NCBI GenBank assembly: GCA_023255285.1
Contig: JALRIY010000029.1
Span: 4,990-15,845 of the forward strand
Length of the DNA stretch: 10,856 nucleotides
From: Algoriphagus sp.
Lineage (GTDB): Bacteria; Bacteroidota; Bacteroidia; Cytophagales; Cyclobacteriaceae
Direction of reading: 5' to 3'
The notes beneath the pieces are model-generated. The model searched no databases. It saw only the letters and a list, made by a program, of their open reading frames with translations, and was not told where the DNA came from. Both the position numbers and the translations under genes were made by a program. This document shows positions 7,203 through 10,856 of the stretch, one piece after another (positions within the stretch are counted from its first letter, which is position 1; every line of letters begins with the position of its first letter).

Positions 7203-7238
7203 CAAAAAGGATCCTTCCATGTAAAATCTAAGGGAAGG
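7203..7238 (-). terminator. Weak terminator candidate downstream of the EEP-family gene
   Basis: On the minus strand CCTTCC and GGAAGG (plus 7233-7238 and 7213-7218) can form a six-bp stem with a 14-base loop, followed after four bases by five T. It lies 20 bp after the stop of the 7259-8305 gene. The short stem, large loop and offset T-run make it weak, so read-through into thyA is possible. Confidence 0.3.
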
Positions 7239-7258
7239 CTGGATAAAGTAGAGTTAGT

Positions 7259-8305
7259 TCAATTCGGTAAAAAACCTGACCAAGAAAGTGTGGCAGAGAC
7301 AGGGTAGTGGTCTGAATAGTCTACTTCTCTGTGTGTTTTAAATTGTAATGGAAGAATCGAAGGAGAAGTAAAAATGTGATCTATTCGCAGAAAAAAAAGG
7401 ATTCGATTAAAGGTGAAACCAAAGCCTCGCCCTGCTAATTCAAATGAATTGTTTAATGATTTACTAAGTCGATAATAGGCATTTGAGTAGGGCAATTCAT
7501 TTAAATCTCCCATTAGTACGATTGGGTAGGAACTATTGTTTACATGTTCGAGTAAGATATTAACTTGCTGTGCCCTTTTTAGACTTCCTTGATTGAGTTT
7601 GGAGAGAGTTTGTTTGTAGACTAATTTGGCACTGTCATAATTGTCAAATGCCTCGGCTTCTATTGACATGGAGGCGAGGTGAACATTGTAGACTCGTACA
7701 GTATCTTTTCCAATCTCAATGTCTGCAAAAATGGCTCCATTTTTATTTTCCTCATCAAAAACAACCCCTTCGTTAACTATTGGGTATTTGGAAAAGATGG
7801 CCAAACCATAAGATCTTTTCTTTTTTTCCCCTCTTAGTGGGTGGTAAAAGTAGTCGAACTCCCCTTCGTTGCTCAAAAACTTCAACGCATTTTTTTGGGA
7901 GATGGTAAAATCTTGGTAGAATTCCTGAATAACTTTGATTTCTGAGGGATGGTCTTTTAGCCAAGAAAAAATATTTGGTTCATTTCCTCCCAAGGGTGGG
8001 TTTTTGTAATTAAATAGATGTGCATTGTAGCTGAGCACTTTTAATCCAGATACCCCTTCGTTTTTAGGATGAAATTGAAAGGTTTGAAACAAAAAATTTA
8101 TTCCAATTGCTAATCCAATAAGTGGAATAAATGCCAATCTTCTCCATGCAAGGGCCAATACAAAAAATAGAAACAGATTTGCTACCAATGCAATAGGGAT
8201 TAAAAAAGGAATTAATCCTGCATATGGAAATACTTCCGGGGAAATAAAGACACTTGAAAAAGCAAGTAGGCTGAAACAAAAAATAAGCCCTGTGATAAAC
8301 TTCAT
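7259..8305 (-). CDS. Membrane-anchored endonuclease/exonuclease/phosphatase (EEP) family protein
   Basis: The protein has 348 residues. The N-terminal 76 residues hold about three hydrophobic segments (near 3-21, 28-52 and 56-75, with WRR between the last two), so it is anchored in the inner membrane. An EEP/DNase I-like domain follows from about residue 87: LSYNAH (N94), IQEFY (E128), RSYGLAIFSKYP (164-175), VYNVHL (N207, H209), MGDLNELP (D267, N269), RIDHIF (D309, H310) and YSDHYPV (D332, H333). These are the metal-binding and catalytic positions of the exonuclease III, DNase I and sphingomyelinase superfamily, and all are present, so the protein is probably active as a Mg2+-dependent phosphodiesterase. 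The substrate (DNA, RNA, phospholipid or sugar phosphate) cannot be told. If the N-terminus forms three spans, as predicted, the side of the membrane on which the domain sits is not settled. It may be weakly co-transcribed with thyA, but a functional link is not apparent. Anchored EEP proteins of this size are common in Bacteroidota. Confidence 0.88.
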   Translation of the reverse strand: MKFITGLIFCFSLLAFSSVFISPEVFPYAGLIPFLIPIALVANLFLFFVLALAWRRLAFIPLIGLAIGINFLFQTFQFHPKNEGVSGLKVLSYNAHLFNYKNPPLGGNEPNIFSWLKDHPSEIKVIQEFYQDFTISQKNALKFLSNEGEFDYFYHPLRGEKKKRSYGLAIFSKYPIVNEGVVFDEENKNGAIFADIEIGKDTVRVYNVHLASMSIEAEAFDNYDSAKLVYKQTLSKLNQGSLKRAQQVNILLEHVNNSSYPIVLMGDLNELPYSNAYYRLSKSLNNSFELAGRGFGFTFNRILFFLRIDHIFTSPSILPLQFKTHREVDYSDHYPVSATLSWSGFLPN

Positions 8306-8608
8306 GACACTAGAACAAATGGGGATGCAGTGGATTGAACTTCAAAAATGAGAAAAATTCAGTCAATTTCATTGCTGAAGCAAGTTAGTTACGAAATACT
8401 TTAATTGAAAAATAATTTGATTATCCGCAATTTCATCAAAATCATAAAAACCGTTCGATTCACTACTGCTAAGCAATTCATTTAATCAGCTGTCGGTAAG
8501 CAGAAAGAATTGAAAATGGAACTATTGTCGGAAAGGTTCGTATTATCCCTATTATTTTTAATCCTTTCTATTAATTTTATCTAGTCAATTGTCTTATCCT
8601 TTTTATTT
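8306..8608. other. 303-bp divergent intergenic region
   Basis: This spacer lies between the minus-strand EEP gene and the plus-strand DUF2911 gene and should carry both promoters. I found no exact TAnnTTTG box on either strand; the nearest is TAATTTG at 8413-8419, one base short. A 22-residue hydrophobic ORF (8516-8584) is present but has nothing else to support it. TGTCGGTAAG (8491-8500) has a near-copy, TGTCGGAAAG, at 8526-8535. There is no RNA gene or mobile element that I can recognise. Confidence 0.5.
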
Positions 8609-9175
8609 ATGAAAAACCAATACGTTAGTTTATTCTTGGTTGGAATGCTCTTTTTAGTGGGGGCTTGTCAGCCTAAATCTGAAGCAACGAATTCCTCTGA
8701 TTCAGCATTTGAATTGGAGGAAAAGACAACAGAAAATCGTCCCAGCCCACTGGTAACTAAAGTTGGACAGGTAGGAGATAAAACAGTAAAAGTGCAATAC
8801 GGCTCTCCATCTGTGAAAGGTAGAACCCTGTGGGGAGATTTAGTGCCATACAATGTCGTGTGGAGGACAGGAGCAAACGAGGCATCCTTTATTGATTTAT
8901 CCGAAGAAGTACTTGTGGAAGGGCAACTACTTGCACCAGGCAAATACTCCATATTTACTATCCCTAAAGAGAATACCACGTGGACGGTGGTATTTAATTC
9001 AGATTGGAATTTAGAGCATGGCCATTTCCAATACAACGAAAAAAACGATGTCCTTCGGGTAGAGGTTCAGCCTCAATGGGAAGAAACCAGTCAAGAGGCC
9101 TTGTCTATGGAGGTGGAGAGTCCAGGTTTAGTCATCCGTTGGGAAAAATTAAAATTACCTGTTGCGATTCAATAG
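8609..9175 (+). CDS. DUF2911-family lipoprotein
   Basis: The protein has 188 residues. MKNQYVSLFLVGMLFLVGAC is a lipoprotein signal peptide with lipobox LVGA-C, so C20 would be lipidated; the mature protein begins with a Ser/Glu-rich linker (20-45). The rest matches DUF2911: VQYGSPSVKGRTLWGDLVPY (63-81), VWRTGANEAS (84-93), the GKYSIFTIP strand (111-119), WTVVFNSDWN (125-134), and a final strand pair ending LVIRWEKL. DUF2911 is a beta-rich domain common in Bacteroidota periplasmic proteins and has no established biochemical function. It is a single gene: its upstream neighbour diverges and a strong terminator follows the stop. The start is the only ATG that leaves the signal peptide intact. 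Identification of the family is confident; the role is unknown. Confidence 0.9.
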   Translation: MKNQYVSLFLVGMLFLVGACQPKSEATNSSDSAFELEEKTTENRPSPLVTKVGQVGDKTVKVQYGSPSVKGRTLWGDLVPYNVVWRTGANEASFIDLSEEVLVEGQLLAPGKYSIFTIPKENTTWTVVFNSDWNLEHGHFQYNEKNDVLRVEVQPQWEETSQEALSMEVESPGLVIRWEKLKLPVAIQ

Positions 9176-9181
9176 TTCTTG

Positions 9182-9215
9182 AAAATCCCTAGCTCTCGAG
9201 TTGGGGATTTTTTTT
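9182..9215 (+). terminator. Intrinsic terminator after the DUF2911 gene
   Basis: AAAATCCCTAGC (9182-9193) pairs with GTTGGGGATTTT (9200-9211) to give a 12-bp stem with two G-U pairs and a six-base loop, continuing into a run of eight T (9208-9215). It begins 7 bp after the DUF2911 stop and should prevent read-through into the acylase gene. Confidence 0.9.
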
Positions 9216-9284
9216 AATTTCTAAAATCCTTAAGTTTCCGAAGTAATAAATGATTAAAAATGCTTACCACCCCATGAGTTGGCT

Positions 9285-10856
9285 ATGAAAATCCTTTCTT
9301 TTTTAAGTGTCCTTCTCCTTACCTGTGTTTTGGCGATAGGAGGGGCAAATTCCATCGGGCAGCTTCCCCCACTTGCATTTTTGTTGGATCCCAACCAGGG
9401 CTTCTGGCAAAATTCCTACTCAGAAGATCAACTTGCTGAGGAAGTGCTGTCGTTAGAAAACCTAGAGGCACCTGTGGAAGTGGTCTATGACGAACAATTA
9501 ATTCCGCATCTTTATGCGGAAAATGAGATGGACCTCTACCGAGCACAAGGGTACATTACCGCAAAGCACCGACTTTGGCAGATGGAATTTCAAACTCGTG
9601 CAGCTGCAGGTAGACTTGCTGAGTTGGTAGGACCAATGGCATTGGAATTGGATCGAATGACTCGAAGAAAAGGCCTTGCTTATGGTGCAGAATTGGGAAT
9701 TGACTACTTGAAGAAGGAAGATCCTGCCACCTTGGCTTTGGTGGAAGCTTATGCCGATGGAGTCAATCAATACATTCGTCAATTGTCGGATGCAAGATTA
9801 CCTATTGAATACAAGATTTTAAACTACAAGCCAGAGGCCTGGTCTGCCTACAAATCACTACTCCTTCTCAAGTATATGTCTGATATGCTGGTGGGCGACC
9901 GTGATTTAGAATACAGCAACTTGAAAAAAATCTTGGGTAAGGCTAAATTGGACCGATTGTACCCAGAATTCCCCAAGGAAAATGACCCAGTGATTGAAAA
10001 GGAGAGAATCTGGGAGTTTCAATCTTTATTTCCTCCCAAACCAGATAGTTTAAACTACCCGGAAGAGTCGCTCCAATTGGAGGCATTGACACAACCCATT
10101 GAAGGGACAGGGTCCAACAACTGGGCGGTAAGTGGCAAAAAAACCAAAAATGGATATCCAATTCTTGCCAACGATCCCCATTTAAGTTTGAATTTACCCT
10201 CACTATGGTATTCCATGCAGTTGAGCACCCCAGAGCATACTGTAAAAGGGGCTACTCTTCCAGGAGCGTTAGGTGTGATTTCTGGTTTCAATCAGGACAT
10301 CGCGTGGGGAGTGACCAATGCTACAAAAGATACCCGAGATTGGTTTAAGATAACTTTTAAAGACGCATCGAGAAAAGCTTACAAATACGGTCAGGAATGG
10401 AGAAATGCCGAGTTTAGGATTGAGGAAATTAAGATAAAAGGGCAAGAGACTTACCTAGATACCGTGGTATATACCCACTATGGGCCTGTTGTATACGATA
10501 AAACATTTAAATCAGATCGTCAGGACGTGAATTTTGCACTTCGTTGGATTGTACATCAAGGAAATTCTAATGAACAAAAAACATTTCTCCAGCTGAATAA
10601 GGCGAAAAATCACTCAGCCTATACCGAGGCACTAATGACCTATGCCGCACCGGCTCAAAACTTTGTTTTTGCTTCCAAAACTGGAGATATTGCTATGCGA
10701 ATTCAAGGTAAATTTCCATTAAAGTGGAAGGAGCAAGGAAAGTTTTTTATGAATGGTGCTGACCCTAGGATGGAATGGCAAGGGTATATTCCCTTCGAAC
10801 ATAACCCAAATACACTGAATCCTGAGCGTGGATTTGTTTCTTCTGCCAATCAACAT
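9285..10856 (+). CDS. Penicillin acylase family protein (Ntn-hydrolase), 5' part (cut by right window edge)
   Basis: From the ATG at 9285 the frame stays open for 524 codons to the window edge. The N-terminus, MKILSFLSVLLLTCVLAIGG, is a signal peptide or membrane anchor. The alpha-chain region includes VEVVYDEQLIPHLYAENEMD, then AQGYITAKHRLWQMEFQTRAAAGRLAELVG (about residues 87-116), the conserved penicillin-amidase helix. The autocleavage site is in EGTGSNNWAVSG: cleavage before S277 would free the beta-chain N-terminal nucleophile, with SNNWAVSG, NDPHL (H299, position 23 of the beta chain as in penicillin G acylase) and GFNQDIAWGVTNA following. These periplasmic enzymes cleave amide bonds of N-acyl compounds, including beta-lactams and acyl-homoserine lactones; the substrate here is unknown. 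Full-length members are about 780-850 residues, so roughly a third is missing. A strong terminator lies upstream, so the gene should have its own promoter at about 9216-9284. A 12-codon ORF overlaps the start. Confidence 0.93.
   Translation, partial: MKILSFLSVLLLTCVLAIGGANSIGQLPPLAFLLDPNQGFWQNSYSEDQLAEEVLSLENLEAPVEVVYDEQLIPHLYAENEMDLYRAQGYITAKHRLWQMEFQTRAAAGRLAELVGPMALELDRMTRRKGLAYGAELGIDYLKKEDPATLALVEAYADGVNQYIRQLSDARLPIEYKILNYKPEAWSAYKSLLLLKYMSDMLVGDRDLEYSNLKKILGKAKLDRLYPEFPKENDPVIEKERIWEFQSLFPPKPDSLNYPEESLQLEALTQPIEGTGSNNWAVSGKKTKNGYPILANDPHLSLNLPSLWYSMQLSTPEHTVKGATLPGALGVISGFNQDIAWGVTNATKDTRDWFKITFKDASRKAYKYGQEWRNAEFRIEEIKIKGQETYLDTVVYTHYGPVVYDKTFKSDRQDVNFALRWIVHQGNSNEQKTFLQLNKAKNHSAYTEALMTYAAPAQNFVFASKTGDIAMRIQGKFPLKWKEQGKFFMNGADPRMEWQGYIPFEHNPNTLNPERGFVSSANQH

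Noticed and set aside
8516..8584. 22-residue hydrophobic ORF (MELLSERFVLSLLF...) before the DUF2911 gene, possibly a small membrane peptide
   Set aside because: T-rich spacers readily encode Leu/Phe/Ile runs. There is no promoter, ribosome-binding site or toxin-antitoxin context, so I do not call it a gene.
9319..10291. Several minus-strand ORFs of 75-94 residues over the acylase gene
   Set aside because: They are antisense shadows: the plus-strand frame is continuous and carries penicillin-acylase motifs throughout.

Overview
The window is ordinary chromosomal DNA from a Bacteroidota bacterium, most likely from the Cytophagales (Cyclobacteriaceae/Algoriphagus-like; this is inferred from protein style, not proven). 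The supporting signs are a moderately AT-rich composition, very AT-rich spacers, almost no Shine-Dalgarno sequences before starts, a SUF-type Fe-S gene, a DUF2911 lipoprotein, an N-terminally membrane-anchored EEP-family protein and large secreted peptidases. I see no tRNA, rRNA, CRISPR array, insertion sequence, integrase or phage gene.

Layout, left to right. The 5' part of sufB runs leftward off the edge (1-372, minus). Next is an Lrp/AsnC regulator on the same strand (612-1085), with an A/T-flanked palindromic terminator between them. A 377-bp divergent spacer (1086-1462) carries a strong rightward hairpin-plus-T-run that no annotated gene explains. Two secreted peptidases follow in a tight plus-strand pair: an M14-type zinc carboxypeptidase-like protein (1463-3382) and an S9 prolyl-oligopeptidase-family protein (3392-6220). 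A bidirectional terminator (6242-6277) separates them from the convergent thyA (6319-7113, minus). Upstream of thyA on the same strand is a membrane-anchored endonuclease/exonuclease/phosphatase-fold protein (7259-8305). A 303-bp divergent spacer leads to a DUF2911 lipoprotein (8609-9175, plus) with a strong terminator. The 5' part of a penicillin-acylase-family Ntn-hydrolase (9285 to the right edge, plus) closes the window.

Functionally the stretch mixes housekeeping genes (Fe-S assembly, dTMP synthesis, an Lrp-type regulator) with cell-envelope or periplasmic hydrolases. The two peptidases probably share a transcript and act on peptides outside the cytoplasm. The other genes look like independent units separated by terminators.

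I found no clear new multi-gene system. The points most worth checking are the altered active-site residues of the M14 protein (Asp where carboxypeptidase A has zinc ligand His196, and His where it has Asn144), the orphan terminator and possible leader peptide or small RNA in front of that gene, and a repeated two-part motif upstream of sufB.
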